Assembly: GCF_000382365.1 (NCBI RefSeq)
Contig: NZ_KB908218.1
Location: 1-64,000, forward strand
Length of the DNA stretch: 64,000 nt
Reading direction: 5' to 3'
Origin: Pannonibacter phragmitetus DSM 14782
GTDB taxonomy: Bacteria > Pseudomonadota > Alphaproteobacteria > Rhizobiales > Stappiaceae
The translations under genes were made by a program, and so were the position numbers. Below the pieces are notes generated by a model. It saw nothing but the letters and a program-made list of their open reading frames with translations, ran no database searches and was not told the origin of the DNA. Position 1 is the first letter of the stretch, and the number at the start of each line of letters is the position of its first letter. Shown here piece after piece: positions 1 to 7,956 of this stretch.

Positions 1-319
1 GCGCCACCGGCGCATCATTCTGTCCGGTGATGGTCACCGTCACCGTCTGCTGCGAGCTGAGCCCGTTGCTGTCGGTAACGCGGTAGAGGAACGTATCCGT
101 CGCCGTCTCGCCTGCTGCCAGATGCTCGAAGGCCCCGGCCGGATCGTAGGTGAAGGTGCCATCGCCATGGTTCACCACCGTGCCCAGCGTGCCGGTGACA
201 TCCACCTCAAAGCTGTGCGTGTCCGAAGCGTCCACGTCGGTGAAGTCCGCCGTCACCGTCAGGGCGGGGCCCTCTTCCAAGGCAGAAACAAACAGAGCAG
301 GGGCGACAGGAGCATTCAT
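1..319 (-). CDS. N-terminus of a large VCBS/cadherin-like repeat protein (partial)
   Basis: Reading the minus strand from an ATG at 319 gives an open frame of 106 codons that runs off the left edge. It begins MNAPVAPALFVSALEEGP and contains DVDASDTHSFEVD, NHGDGTFTYDP and VTDSNGLSSQQTVTVTITG followed by NDAP. These are hallmarks of VCBS/cadherin-like (Ig-fold) repeats found in giant calcium-binding adhesins. There is no cleavable signal peptide, as expected for type I secretion substrates, whose signal is C-terminal. It is divergent from the type I transporter and HlyD genes that start at 572, so it is probably their cargo. Most of the protein lies outside the window. The repeat-type identification is strong; the adhesin role is inferred. 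Confidence 0.72.
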   Translation of the reverse strand, partial: MNAPVAPALFVSALEEGPALTVTADFTDVDASDTHSFEVDVTGTLGTVVNHGDGTFTYDPAGAFEHLAAGETATDTFLYRVTDSNGLSSQQTVTVTITGQNDAPVA

Positions 320-571
320 GATGGATCACCACATACAATTCGAAAAAAGTTGCACAACCTAGGCAATTCATCTATTGCGAGAAATGTCCAGAAAATTATT
401 TATACAATCGGAAATTGCCGTGAAAAACCGTGCGCTCAAACACACCTCAAATGATGCAAAAGCGTTAGTTGCGGCTGCCTGCCTGTTTACTTTTGGTGAC
501 AGTAACAAACTCTCGCTCACGTGATCTAGTCGAACACAACACTCCTATAACTCAAGATCAATGGGCCGGAC
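320..571. promoter_or_regulatory. Divergent intergenic region between repeat protein and T1SS operon
   Basis: This 252-bp AT-richer stretch separates two divergent genes and must hold both promoters. No convincing palindromic operator or sigma-specific motif was recognised. No supported small gene was seen in it. Confidence 0.4.
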
Positions 572-2266
572 GTGAGCGAAGATTCACTTCAAAGCGCATT
601 TAGCAGCATTAAGCGCAGCATGTTCGTTGTCGGGCTCATCAGTTTTGTCATAAACCTGCTGATGTTTACCAGCCCACTTTATATGCTACAGATTTATGAT
701 CGCGTATTGGCGAGCGGGTCGCTCCCAACTCTGATTGTTCTGTCCGTGTTCGCTGTAACGCTTTACTTGGTCTATGGCATTCTGGAAGGTGGGCGGGGGC
801 GAGTGCTGGCGCGGCTTGCCCAAAGAATAGATGCTCAAGTGTCAGGGCTTGTCTTTAAGGTTTCAACCCTGCTGCCGGTTTACATGGGACCGAAGGGAGC
901 ACGGCTTCGTCCGGTGCAGGATTTGGATGCGATACGCCAATTTCTCGCAGGCCAAGGTCCTACGGCAATTTTTGACCTGCCCTGGATGCCAGTCTATCTA
1001 GGCGTATTGTTTCTATTTCATCCACTACTTGGCGGTCTTGCAGTTGGTGGTGCAGCAGTCATTCTCATCCTGATTGGCATGAATGAAGCTGCGTCAAAAG
1101 GCCCTTCGGCAGAGGCGGCGAGGTCAGCTGCCCGGCGTGCCTTCACAGTCGAGTCAAGCCGCCGGAATGCCGAAGTCATCAAGGCAATGGCCATGACCAA
1201 GCAACTGGCAGCCCGCTGGGACACCGAAAATGCGAGATATCTCTCCACCCAGCGAAGGGCATCAGACTGGTCGGGCTTGTTCGGTACAGCGATCAAAACA
1301 TTCCGCTTCATTCTTCAATCCGCGGTTCTTGGTCTTGGAGCTTATCTCGCGATCGAGCAAGAAATTACTCCAGGGGTGATGATCGCGGCTTCAATCATGA
1401 TGTCGCGCGCGTTGTCGCCCGTCGAGGTGGCTGTTGGACAGTGGCGCGGATTTGTTGCTGCCCGTCAAGGCTACGGGCGCCTTTGCAATGTACTGAATGC
1501 ACTGCCGGCGCAAGCCGCAGTCATGGATCTCCCCTTGCCGCGAAGCTTCCTGAAAGTAGAAGCGATCAGTTGTGCCCCGGTCGGAGTGGCAAGGCCCATT
1601 CTCCACGGCATCAGTTTCACGCTTTCGGCAGGAGACGGACTGGGCATCATCGGCCCGTCAGGCTCAGGAAAGTCAGTGCTCGCACGGGCTTTGACCGGCG
1701 CCATTCCGGTCCAGCGCGGCGCAGTCAGGCTTGATGGCGCGGAACTAGCGCAGTGGCCGGAAGACATGCACGGCAGGATCATCGGCTATCTACCCCAGGA
1801 TGTTCAGCTGTTCGACGGTACGGTTGCTGAGAACATTGCCCGATTCTCCAGCGAAGCCGATTCGGCTGCAGTCATAGAAGCAGCGCAGCTTGCTAGTTTG
1901 CACGAGTTCATCACAGGGCTTCCTGAGGGCTACAATACCCTCATTGGCACAGAAGGAGAGCAGCTTTCTGGCGGGCAGCTACAGCGCCTCGGTCTCGCAA
2001 GAGCGCTCTATGGCAACCCATTTCTTATTGTTCTCGACGAGCCCAATTCCAATCTTGATGGCGCTGGGGAGACTTCGCTGACACAGGCCATCCGAGCCAT
2101 GCGGCAGAAGGGATCAATCGTGATCATCATCGCTCACCGCCCAAGTGCTGTAGCTGCAGTTGAACAGATTCTCATGCTGAGAGATGGGCAGATGGCAGGG
2201 TTTGGCCCCAAGGACGAAGTCCTGCGCAGCCTCGTGACGCCTGTGGTCCAAACAGGAGTTGCGTGA
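572..2266 (+). CDS. Type I secretion ABC transporter, PrtD family
   Basis: The 564-residue protein is an inner-membrane permease fused to an ATPase. An N-terminal ABC transmembrane domain covers about residues 20-310. The nucleotide-binding domain has Walker A GPSGSGKS near residue 361, signature LSGGQLQRLGLARAL near 465, and Walker B FLIVLDEP near 485. It lacks the N-terminal peptidase-like domain of HlyB, which fits the shorter PrtD/AprD class. The GTG at 572 is the first sensible start, giving MSEDSLQSAF, with only a weak GGCCGGA upstream. It abuts the HlyD gene and is divergent from the repeat-protein gene, so it probably exports that protein with an unlinked TolC. Its base composition is less GC-rich than the flanking core genes, consistent with the island. 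Confidence 0.88.
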   Translation: MSEDSLQSAFSSIKRSMFVVGLISFVINLLMFTSPLYMLQIYDRVLASGSLPTLIVLSVFAVTLYLVYGILEGGRGRVLARLAQRIDAQVSGLVFKVSTLLPVYMGPKGARLRPVQDLDAIRQFLAGQGPTAIFDLPWMPVYLGVLFLFHPLLGGLAVGGAAVILILIGMNEAASKGPSAEAARSAARRAFTVESSRRNAEVIKAMAMTKQLAARWDTENARYLSTQRRASDWSGLFGTAIKTFRFILQSAVLGLGAYLAIEQEITPGVMIAASIMMSRALSPVEVAVGQWRGFVAARQGYGRLCNVLNALPAQAAVMDLPLPRSFLKVEAISCAPVGVARPILHGISFTLSAGDGLGIIGPSGSGKSVLARALTGAIPVQRGAVRLDGAELAQWPEDMHGRIIGYLPQDVQLFDGTVAENIARFSSEADSAAVIEAAQLASLHEFITGLPEGYNTLIGTEGEQLSGGQLQRLGLARALYGNPFLIVLDEPNSNLDGAGETSLTQAIRAMRQKGSIVIIIAHRPSAVAAVEQILMLRDGQMAGFGPKDEVLRSLVTPVVQTGVA

Positions 2267-2267
2267 G

Positions 2268-3596
2268 ATGAACGTTGTGCCCTTATCGGCAGCGGCTGTC
2301 GATCAACAACTAGCGAATAGCGTCACAAAGCATTTTTGGGGCCTTCTGTCACTTGCAGCTCTGGTGCTCGGCGGCCTTGGTGTTGGGATGGCCTTCGCGA
2401 CGATCTCTGGTGCTGTTGTCGCATCAGGAACCGTGGTGGTCGAAACCAATGTCAAGCAGGTGCAGCACCGGGAGGGCGGCATTGTACGCGAGATCTACGT
2501 GCGCAACGGTGATCATGTTGAGGCAGGCCAGCAGCTGGTCAGACTTGATGACACAGTGACCAAGGCGAATCTCGCCGTGGTTTCCACGCAGTTGCTTGAC
2601 CTATACGCCCAGGAAGCAAGACTTCTTGCTGAACGGGACGGCGCCGAAACCATCACTTTCAGCACACGTGCCTCTGCTATTGGCGGAAGGGAGGAGATAA
2701 AGCTCACTCAAGAGGGGCAAATCAATCTCTTGAATGCAAGACGGGCCTCACTTGGAGGCCGCAAGGATCAGCTTGCCGAGCAGATCACTCAATTTGAGCG
2801 GCAGATAGATGGACTTGATGCGCAACAGATTGCCAAGGAAGCTGAAATTGCCTTGATTGATACAGAACTCGCAGATCTCACCGGGTTGCTCGAAAAAGGC
2901 CTTGTCTCAAAGCCGAGGGTCATTGCCCTACGGCGAGAGAGGACACGTCTCGAAGGTGAGAGAGGCGAGCTGATCTCCCGGATTGCGCAGGTGCGTGAAG
3001 GTATCAGTGAACGCCGCATCCAGATACTGCAGCTAGATGACGAAATGCAGGCCTCCGTTCTGGAGCAACTGCAAGACGTAAGGCTTCGCATCGCCGGTCT
3101 TGAGGAGCAGAAAATTGCAGCTGAAGATGAACTGCAGAGAATAGTGCTACTCGCTCCACAAAGTGGATTTGTGCACCAATTGGCAGTTCACACGATCGGT
3201 GGTGTCATCGCGCCTGGTGAAGTAATAATGTTGATTGTCCCGCAAGAAGACCTTCTTGTAATCGAGGCTCAGGTACAGCCCAAGGACATTTCACAAATTA
3301 CTGCAGGTCAGACTGCGAGAATCAAGTTCCCGAGCTTTGACCAACGAACTACTCCCGATCTGACGGCCAGCGTCCAGACGATCTCCGCGGACCTGCAACG
3401 CGACGATGTAACAGGCCACGCCTTCTATGCGGTGCGGCTGGCAATTCCTGACAGCGATTTGACTAAACTGGATGGCAAGCGGTTGGTTCCAGGTATGCCG
3501 GCAGAAACTTTTGTAGAAACAGGTGACCGAACTATCCTCTCATATCTGATGAAGCCTCTATATGATCAGATTTCTCATGCGATGCGTGAAAGATAA
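2268..3596 (+). CDS. HlyD-family type I secretion periplasmic adaptor
   Basis: This membrane-fusion protein links the inner-membrane ABC transporter to an outer-membrane TolC channel. The preferred start is ATG 2268, one base after the upstream stop, because AGGAG at 2254-2258 is well spaced for it. An in-frame TTG at 2259 would add three residues. The roughly 442-residue protein has one transmembrane segment near residues 25-50. Lipoyl-like halves follow (VVVETNVKQVQHREGG and LAPQSGFVHQLAVHT), flanking a long coiled-coil hairpin at roughly residues 100-290, rich in Leu, Glu, Arg and Gln. A beta-barrel region with IVPQEDLLVIEAQVQPKDI comes next. It is translationally coupled to the PrtD-type ATPase. 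The family is clear; the cargo is inferred from position. Confidence 0.88.
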   Translation: MNVVPLSAAAVDQQLANSVTKHFWGLLSLAALVLGGLGVGMAFATISGAVVASGTVVVETNVKQVQHREGGIVREIYVRNGDHVEAGQQLVRLDDTVTKANLAVVSTQLLDLYAQEARLLAERDGAETITFSTRASAIGGREEIKLTQEGQINLLNARRASLGGRKDQLAEQITQFERQIDGLDAQQIAKEAEIALIDTELADLTGLLEKGLVSKPRVIALRRERTRLEGERGELISRIAQVREGISERRIQILQLDDEMQASVLEQLQDVRLRIAGLEEQKIAAEDELQRIVLLAPQSGFVHQLAVHTIGGVIAPGEVIMLIVPQEDLLVIEAQVQPKDISQITAGQTARIKFPSFDQRTTPDLTASVQTISADLQRDDVTGHAFYAVRLAIPDSDLTKLDGKRLVPGMPAETFVETGDRTILSYLMKPLYDQISHAMRER

Positions 3597-3611
3597 TATT
3601 TAATATACATA

Positions 3612-4508
3612 CTATATAGGAATATTACTTCCCATTATCTCATCTCGCTCCACCTGCAGTGATGAAACGATATCGGTCACATCGTAGACTCTCTTACAAA
3701 GCTCGCGATATCCGTCCCAGTAATCCAAGTCTGTTGTCTGGCGCTCGAAGCTGGATGGATCCCACCAGTCTGACAGCCAGTTGGAGGGACGCGCCAGCTT
3801 GACGGCGAGGAGGGGATAAAGTTGGCCGTGGATCAGTTGGATGAAGTGTTCAGACTCCAAGAGGAGCCCGACGGAAGCCACATCCTGATAATGGAGCCTC
3901 AGTTTCCGGCAGGTATTTGAGAAACTGGCCAAATCATATTCGCCATGCCCACCGATCTGATCGCTCAGATTAAGTGTCGTCGTGAAAACCTCGCAGACAA
4001 AGTCATGCCTGTGAACGACGATTGCGACATTGCCTTCTCGTGACATGCTGCGCAGGAAGACGATTTTCTTGGGCTTTTCACGAACGAGTTCGTCCGCAAG
4101 CTTTGCCCCATAGCTTGAAATTGAGCCGACTTCATAGGGGCGGCCTTCGCCATGCTTCAACCATGCGGGACGCACGCCCAGGTATCGTGCAGCGCGATCA
4201 GATAACTCAAACGCAGGAAATACGGTACCACTAAAGACACGCTCCAGAAGCTCTGCGGTCTGCTCCGAGATGGCCTCCGCAAGCATGGAGACAGTAGTCT
4301 GCACCGAACTGGCATCGTTGATCTGTGCGAGCGCCCACCTGTACCTAGAAGCAGCGCTCGACATAAACGAGTCTTCAAGCCGGGCGACAATCTCAGCATT
4401 CATCGAACGGTTATTATCTTTAGCCGCTTCAGCGATTTTGTCGCGCATGCCGTCCGGAAAACGAACGACGAACTGGTCTTTGTCTTTGGCTTTTGTCTGA
4501 CTCATCAT
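3612..4508 (-). CDS. Arc-like ribbon-helix-helix regulator with HTH-like middle and unknown C-terminal domain
   Basis: The first 50 residues of this 298-aa protein form an Arc/MetJ-type ribbon-helix-helix: FVVRFPDGMRDKIAEAAKDN followed by NRSMNAEIVARLEDSF. Residues about 102-125 (FELSDRAARYLGVRPAWLKH) resemble the helix-turn-helix end of phage CI-type repressors, which often read 'LGVSPAWLLxGEG'. The remaining 170 residues match nothing I recognise. The gene is convergent with the T1SS operon and divergent from a second RHH gene at 4626. A near-perfect 13-bp inverted repeat lies at the two edges of their shared intergenic region. It probably represses the island's xis-int module. The start is one of two tandem ATGs and no strong ribosome site was seen. 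DNA binding is well supported; the operator and target are inferred. Confidence 0.72.
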   Translation of the reverse strand: MMSQTKAKDKDQFVVRFPDGMRDKIAEAAKDNNRSMNAEIVARLEDSFMSSAASRYRWALAQINDASSVQTTVSMLAEAISEQTAELLERVFSGTVFPAFELSDRAARYLGVRPAWLKHGEGRPYEVGSISSYGAKLADELVREKPKKIVFLRSMSREGNVAIVVHRHDFVCEVFTTTLNLSDQIGGHGEYDLASFSNTCRKLRLHYQDVASVGLLLESEHFIQLIHGQLYPLLAVKLARPSNWLSDWWDPSSFERQTTDLDYWDGYRELCKRVYDVTDIVSSLQVERDEIMGSNIPI

Positions 4509-4513
4509 CTTAG

Positions 4514-4613
4514 CTTGATACTACCGACACGCTATCGTGAAAATAGTCCCTTTAACTTGAGTTTTTTGATTTCACTTTTGACCAATCATTTTATATATCA
4601 CGGTACTATCAAG
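4514..4613. promoter_or_regulatory. Split inverted-repeat operator between divergent RHH genes
   Basis: CTTGATACTACCG at 4514-4526 is matched by its reverse complement with one mismatch, CGGTACTATCAAG, at 4601-4613. The half-sites sit just inside the two divergent genes, about 75 bp apart. Additional partial copies (TCACGRTA-like) occur at 4532-4540 and 4598-4606. This arrangement suits cooperative binding by an Arc-type repressor. Only the repeats are observed; binding is inferred. Confidence 0.55.
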
Positions 4614-4625
4614 ACGGAGGAACCG

Positions 4626-4829
4626 ATGAGTCGTCAAGATTGGTCCAAAATCCTGTTGCGCCTTCCGCATGAGGCACGGCAGTTCCTGGAGAACGAAACG
4701 CTGAAGAATGCATCTTCGCTGAACAGTGAGGTTGTGCGGTGCATACGGCAGCGGATGGAGGAGATGGAGAATTCGCAGGCCCATGCAGGCGGGCGTTCGC
4801 AAGTGTCCCAATCAGGGAGCCCGGCATGA
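4626..4829 (+). CDS. Small Arc-like ribbon-helix-helix protein
   Basis: This 67-residue protein starts at ATG 4626, chosen because GGAGG at 4616-4620 is correctly spaced; a longer upstream frame has no such site. It reads MSRQDWSKILLRLPHEARQF then LENETLKNASSLNSEVVRCI, an Arc-type RHH in which the first strand (KILLRLP) contacts DNA. It then has a short charged, Gln/Ser-rich tail. Its stop overlaps the next gene's ATG (ATGA at 4826-4829), so it heads an operon with the excisionase-like and integrase genes. It may work with, or antagonise, the divergent RHH regulator. Confidence 0.72.
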   Translation: MSRQDWSKILLRLPHEARQFLENETLKNASSLNSEVVRCIRQRMEEMENSQAHAGGRSQVSQSGSPA

Positions 4830-5167
4830 CTGACACCGGGATACTGCCCAGGGCGCTGACAGAGGCGAAGACGGCGGACGAGTGGGTTTCGATCTTTGCC
4901 GAGAAGGGCATCAAGGTCTCTGCCCGCCAGTTGACAGCGCGAGCCAGACGCCTTGGCGCATTCTACCAATGTACCCGGCCCATGCTGATGCACCCGGATC
5001 ACATCGAACAAATCCTAACTCAGGCAATCCAATGCCGCTCGAACTCATCAAGCGCACAGATTCTGATGTCTGGCACCTCCGGGGCCGCATCGACGAAATC
5101 CCAAACAGCCCCTACTTCCGCAAGAGTACGGGAAAAACTCGAAAGGCTGATGCAGAAAGGTACCTAG
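4826..5167 (+). CDS. Excisionase-like DNA-binding protein
   Basis: This 113-residue protein begins at the ATG overlapping the preceding stop. The segment VSARQLTARARRLGAFYQC followed by RPMLMHPDHIEQIL resembles the winged-helix recombination directionality factors that precede tyrosine integrases in alphaproteobacterial islands. In those, the helix-turn-helix is followed by a '(M/L)LxPEHI' segment. The C-terminal 45 residues are low-complexity Ser/Thr/Ala and overlap the integrase start by 136 bases in another frame. Excisionase function is inferred from motif and position; sequence similarity in this class is weak. Confidence 0.6.
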   Translation: MTDTGILPRALTEAKTADEWVSIFAEKGIKVSARQLTARARRLGAFYQCTRPMLMHPDHIEQILTQAIQCRSNSSSAQILMSGTSGAASTKSQTAPTSARVREKLERLMQKGT

Positions 5168-6159
5168 GCTGGTTTAGAGATCAGCAGATTGAGGAGTATT
5201 ACAGATCGAAGCTGCCAAAGATTGAGCAGCCGAAGATCGAGCCTCCGTTCCTGTTTGCTGATGCGATTGAACTTTACAATCCAACGCCGGAATTCGCCGG
5301 ATATCTTCTGAAGGTTATGCCTTATCTGGAGGACAAGCCGGTCAGCGAGATCAATTCGAAGATGGTCCGGGAGCTAGGCCCCAAGATCTCGCCCAGGAGT
5401 TCAACCGAAACCTGGCGCAAGCAGATTATCAACCCGGTGCGCGCTGTCATTAATCACGCCCATGATCTTGGACGCTGCCAGCCCCTCAGGATCAAGGGCT
5501 ACTCAGACAGCGAGCGCGAACGGCAAGACCTGTTACGGGGAAGGCAGAGCCGCGTTGAGAAGACACCGGGCGACTGGACGTGGATCTATCTGTTCCGCGA
5601 GCACACTGATCACCGTTTTGGGCTGTTGGCTCAGTTCATGTTCGAGACTGCAGCGCGCATCAGTCAGGCTCTCGCTCTGACGCCGGATGATCTCAATCTC
5701 GAGCGCTGTACCGTCTCCATGCCAGCCGCAAAAGGCTATCCCCGAACCGATGTGAAGCTATCGGATGAACTCGCCGCCGATCTTGCCAAGTTGCAGCCCC
5801 GCCGTCCGCGCCGGACAAACGATCCCAACCAGCGCCGCCCTCTGCTGCTGTTTGGCTATGCCTCGCGGGCAAGCGTCTACAAGCGCTGGAAACGGGTTTG
5901 CGATGCGGCCGGTATCGACCACCGTATGCCCCATGCCGCAGGCAGGCACGGCTTTGCCACCGAGATGCTGAACCGGCAGGGCATTGACCCGCATACCGTC
6001 GCCAAGCTTGGCCGCTGGAAAGATGTGAAACTACTCTTCGACACCTATGGGCATTCTGAGGACGGAGAGCGGAAGATTCTCGATGCGCTTCGTACAGGCC
6101 GCGTACAGGGGCTGGAGCGAGTGAAAACCAAGATACTGAAATCAAAGGAGAAAACCTGA
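5032..6159 (+). CDS. Tyrosine-type site-specific integrase
   Basis: The likely start is ATG 5032, giving a 375-aa protein beginning MPLELIKRTDSDVWHLRGRI; the frame is open further upstream, but there it runs through the preceding gene. An N-terminal SAM-like core-binding region (about 60-160) precedes the catalytic domain. Visible catalytic residues are R209 in ETAARISQ, R305-H306 in HAAGRHGFATEM, W329 in LGRWKD and the nucleophile Y339 in DTYGH. The box II histidine is at position R-4 (H301) rather than the usual R-3. The gene ends eight bases before a truncated tRNA-Arg copy, its probable attachment site. It should catalyse integration and excision of the island at tRNA-Arg(CCG). Confidence 0.9.
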   Translation: MPLELIKRTDSDVWHLRGRIDEIPNSPYFRKSTGKTRKADAERYLGWFRDQQIEEYYRSKLPKIEQPKIEPPFLFADAIELYNPTPEFAGYLLKVMPYLEDKPVSEINSKMVRELGPKISPRSSTETWRKQIINPVRAVINHAHDLGRCQPLRIKGYSDSERERQDLLRGRQSRVEKTPGDWTWIYLFREHTDHRFGLLAQFMFETAARISQALALTPDDLNLERCTVSMPAAKGYPRTDVKLSDELAADLAKLQPRRPRRTNDPNQRRPLLLFGYASRASVYKRWKRVCDAAGIDHRMPHAAGRHGFATEMLNRQGIDPHTVAKLGRWKDVKLLFDTYGHSEDGERKILDALRTGRVQGLERVKTKILKSKEKT

Positions 6160-6167
6160 CATGCGAG

Positions 6168-6217
6168 CTTCCCTCCGAAGGCAGAGGCCAGGGGTTCGAA
6201 TCCCTTCGGGTGCGCCA
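6168..6217 (+). repeat. attR: truncated 3' part of tRNA-Arg(CCG)
   Basis: From the anticodon loop CTCCGAA (anticodon CCG) to GGTGCGCCA at 6217 this is the 3' half of a tRNA-Arg gene. It has a T-arm GGGGTTCGAATCCC, an acceptor strand CGGGTGC (6207-6213), discriminator G and encoded CCA. The 5' half (an acceptor strand GCACCCG and the D-arm) is absent, since the integrase coding region lies there instead. The anticodon stem already mismatches at its third pair (CTTCC versus GGCAG), so the duplicated core probably starts near 6171. This is the product of integration into a tRNA 3' end; the functional tRNA should lie at the island's left end, outside this window. A T-run follows. Confidence 0.82.
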
Positions 6218-6475
6218 TTTTTTATAGAAAACTAGAAAACGGATATCTTTGCAAAAGCCGGGAAGGGCCGTTGCCTGTTCGCTGTTGACGGTTTGCCTGC
6301 CCTTGCGTTAAATCGGAGCCGTCCAATCCAAGCCAACAGGGGATTGTAGATGCTGGAGCTTGTGACCACCCGCTGACTGTCCCGATCAACCGGGACATCC
6401 AGATGCACCGTTTCGCAGCGGCGGTTTTGCCGTGCCCGAAGGGTGCCAGGGTGATTTCTGCACACAGGCTTTTCC
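6218..6475. other. Intergenic region between attR and yjhX-like gene
   Basis: No gene is supported in this 258-bp gap. It holds a perfect 7-bp hairpin, TGTCCCG-ATCAAC-CGGGACA, at 6378-6397, about 80 bp before the yjhX-like start. This could be an operator or part of the leader. Confidence 0.4.
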
Positions 6476-6748
6476 ATGAACATCTCTCGCAGCGAACAGC
6501 GCGTTCTGCACGTGCTGGCGCAAGGCGGCTATATCCGCCATCACCGGTCCGGCAGCGGCCGCATAACGGACGTGCAGTGCTTCACGCGCGACGGCCTTCT
6601 CCTGTCCAATTGCACGCCCGAGGTCTTTGCCAAACTGCGGCGCAAGCGCCTCATTGAATCCAGGGCATCCAGCCCCTACCGGATTTCCGGCAAGGGACGC
6701 CTCTGTGTCCGGGCTCAGCCCGACAACCGTCAGGAGGCATTCGCATGA
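6476..6748 (+). CDS. YjhX/TopAI-family protein (UPF0386)
   Basis: The 90-residue protein begins [20 protein letters not shown] and contains [31 protein letters not shown] and SPYRISGKG, the conserved pattern of the YjhX/UPF0386 family. In Escherichia coli YjhX (TopAI) is reported to inhibit topoisomerase I and to be neutralised by the acetyltransferase-like YjhQ. Here too the next gene, overlapping by four bases, is a GNAT acetyltransferase. Both lie immediately outside the island's attR. Family membership is confident; toxin activity in this organism is inferred. Confidence 0.82.
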   Translation: MNISRSEQRVLHVLAQGGYIRHHRSGSGRITDVQCFTRDGLLLSNCTPEVFAKLRRKRLIESRASSPYRISGKGRLCVRAQPDNRQEAFA

Positions 6749-7245
6749 TCATCCGCACCGAAATGGCCGCAGACACTCCGGCGATACGCCGCGTGGTCAC
6801 CGAAGCGCTCAAGATGCTGGCGCAATCCACCGGCACGGAGGCCGCGATTGTCGAGGCGCTGCGGGCCGATGGGGCCCTTGCGCTTTCACTCATCGCCGAA
6901 GAGGACGGCGAGGTAACGGGCTATCTCGCCGCCTCCTGGGCCCGCATAGGGCCCGATGGCCCCTGGGGGCTGATCGGCCCTCTGGCGGTGCTGCCCGAAC
7001 GGCACCGTCAGGGCATTGGCACGGCGCTGATGCGCGAAGCACTGCGCCAGCTCAGGCCGCTGGCGCGCGGGGCGGCGCTGGTGGGCAGCCCGGCCTATTA
7101 TGCCCGGTTTGGCTTCCGGGCCTTTCCCGGCCTGGGTGTCACGGGCGTTCCTTCCAGTGTGGTTCTGGCGCTGCCTTTCGACGGGCAGGCCCCGCAGGGA
7201 GAGCTGATCCATCACCCTGCCTTCGGACTGAACCAGCCGGACTGA
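6745..7245 (+). CDS. GNAT N-acetyltransferase, possible YjhQ-like antitoxin partner
   Basis: This 166-residue protein overlaps the yjhX-like stop by ATGA. The acetyl-CoA binding segment is [20 protein letters not shown] (about residues 72-91), followed by [16 protein letters not shown]. These are typical of YhbS-like (COG3153) GNAT enzymes. The translational coupling mirrors E. coli yjhX-yjhQ, where the acetyltransferase-like protein counters the toxin. No acyl acceptor can be deduced. The GNAT fold is secure; the antitoxin role rests on gene order. Confidence 0.75.
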   Translation: MIIRTEMAADTPAIRRVVTEALKMLAQSTGTEAAIVEALRADGALALSLIAEEDGEVTGYLAASWARIGPDGPWGLIGPLAVLPERHRQGIGTALMREALRQLRPLARGAALVGSPAYYARFGFRAFPGLGVTGVPSSVVLALPFDGQAPQGELIHHPAFGLNQPD

Positions 7246-7296
7246 CACTTGGCCGGGCCGCATCGCCACAGGATACGGCCCGGTCATCCCTTGTCG

Positions 7297-7752
7297 TCAG
7301 AAGGGCTTGTCGAGGCGAAGCCGGATCAGCTCGAAGGGCAAGCCGTTGTCATCCTCCGGACGCCGGCCCACCTCCGTGAAGCCCAGCCTGCGGTAAAAGC
7401 CATGGGCGGCCTCATTGCGGGCATAGACCTCCAGGTCCAGGCTGCTGCGGCTCTTGAGCGCATGAATCACAAGCGCCCTGCCAAGGCCGCGCCCGTGTTG
7501 CGCCGGGTCCACAAAAAGACCACCAATAAAGCCATCAAGGAGGCCGATGAAGCCGGCCGGCTGGCCATTCACCTCGATGATCCAGGTTTCAGCCATGGGC
7601 AGATAGATCTCTGCGGTCAGCTTCTCCTGGGCATCGAGCTGGTCCTGGCCCAAAAAGGGATGACCCAGCTCGGAGGCTGCCCGCCAGATGCGGAGCAGGC
7701 AGCAGGTATCATCCGGCCGGTACGGCCTGATGCAAAGGTCAGTCATGTTCAT
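7297..7752 (-). CDS. GNAT N-acetyltransferase, YjaB-like
   Basis: Starting at ATG 7752, which has GGA 5-7 bases upstream, the protein has 151 residues. It shows IGGLFVDPAQHGRGLGRALV, the pyrophosphate-binding loop of GNAT enzymes, then NEAAHGFYRRLGFTEVGRRP and a C-terminal DDNGLPFELIRLRL. The order and spacing resemble E. coli YjaB, an uncharacterised acetyl-CoA-binding protein. A longer frame to 7824 exists but lacks a ribosome site. It converges on the acetyltransferase at 6745 and is unrelated to the thiamine operon behind it. The substrate is unknown. Confidence 0.78.
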   Translation of the reverse strand: MNMTDLCIRPYRPDDTCCLLRIWRAASELGHPFLGQDQLDAQEKLTAEIYLPMAETWIIEVNGQPAGFIGLLDGFIGGLFVDPAQHGRGLGRALVIHALKSRSSLDLEVYARNEAAHGFYRRLGFTEVGRRPEDDNGLPFELIRLRLDKPF

Positions 7753-7956
7753 AGTTCCATCAGTCAGGCGCAAATGCGCACAATCAATCGTTCGGCCGGA
7801 TGGCCGCTCACCCAATAGGGTCAAACTGGATTGAAGCGTCTGCGCATAAATCTCCCTGGCTGACTGAGCCTGTCCTAGACGCGCGGCCCCTTGCTGTCAA
7901 CGCAGCCACCCTCTCCCGCGATTGACAAGCCTCCATTCCCGGCGCAAAGGTTGGGC

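Noticed and set aside
6168-6217. Functional tRNA-Arg gene
   Set aside because: Only the 3' half exists; the D-arm and 5' acceptor strand are missing and the anticodon stem has a mismatch.
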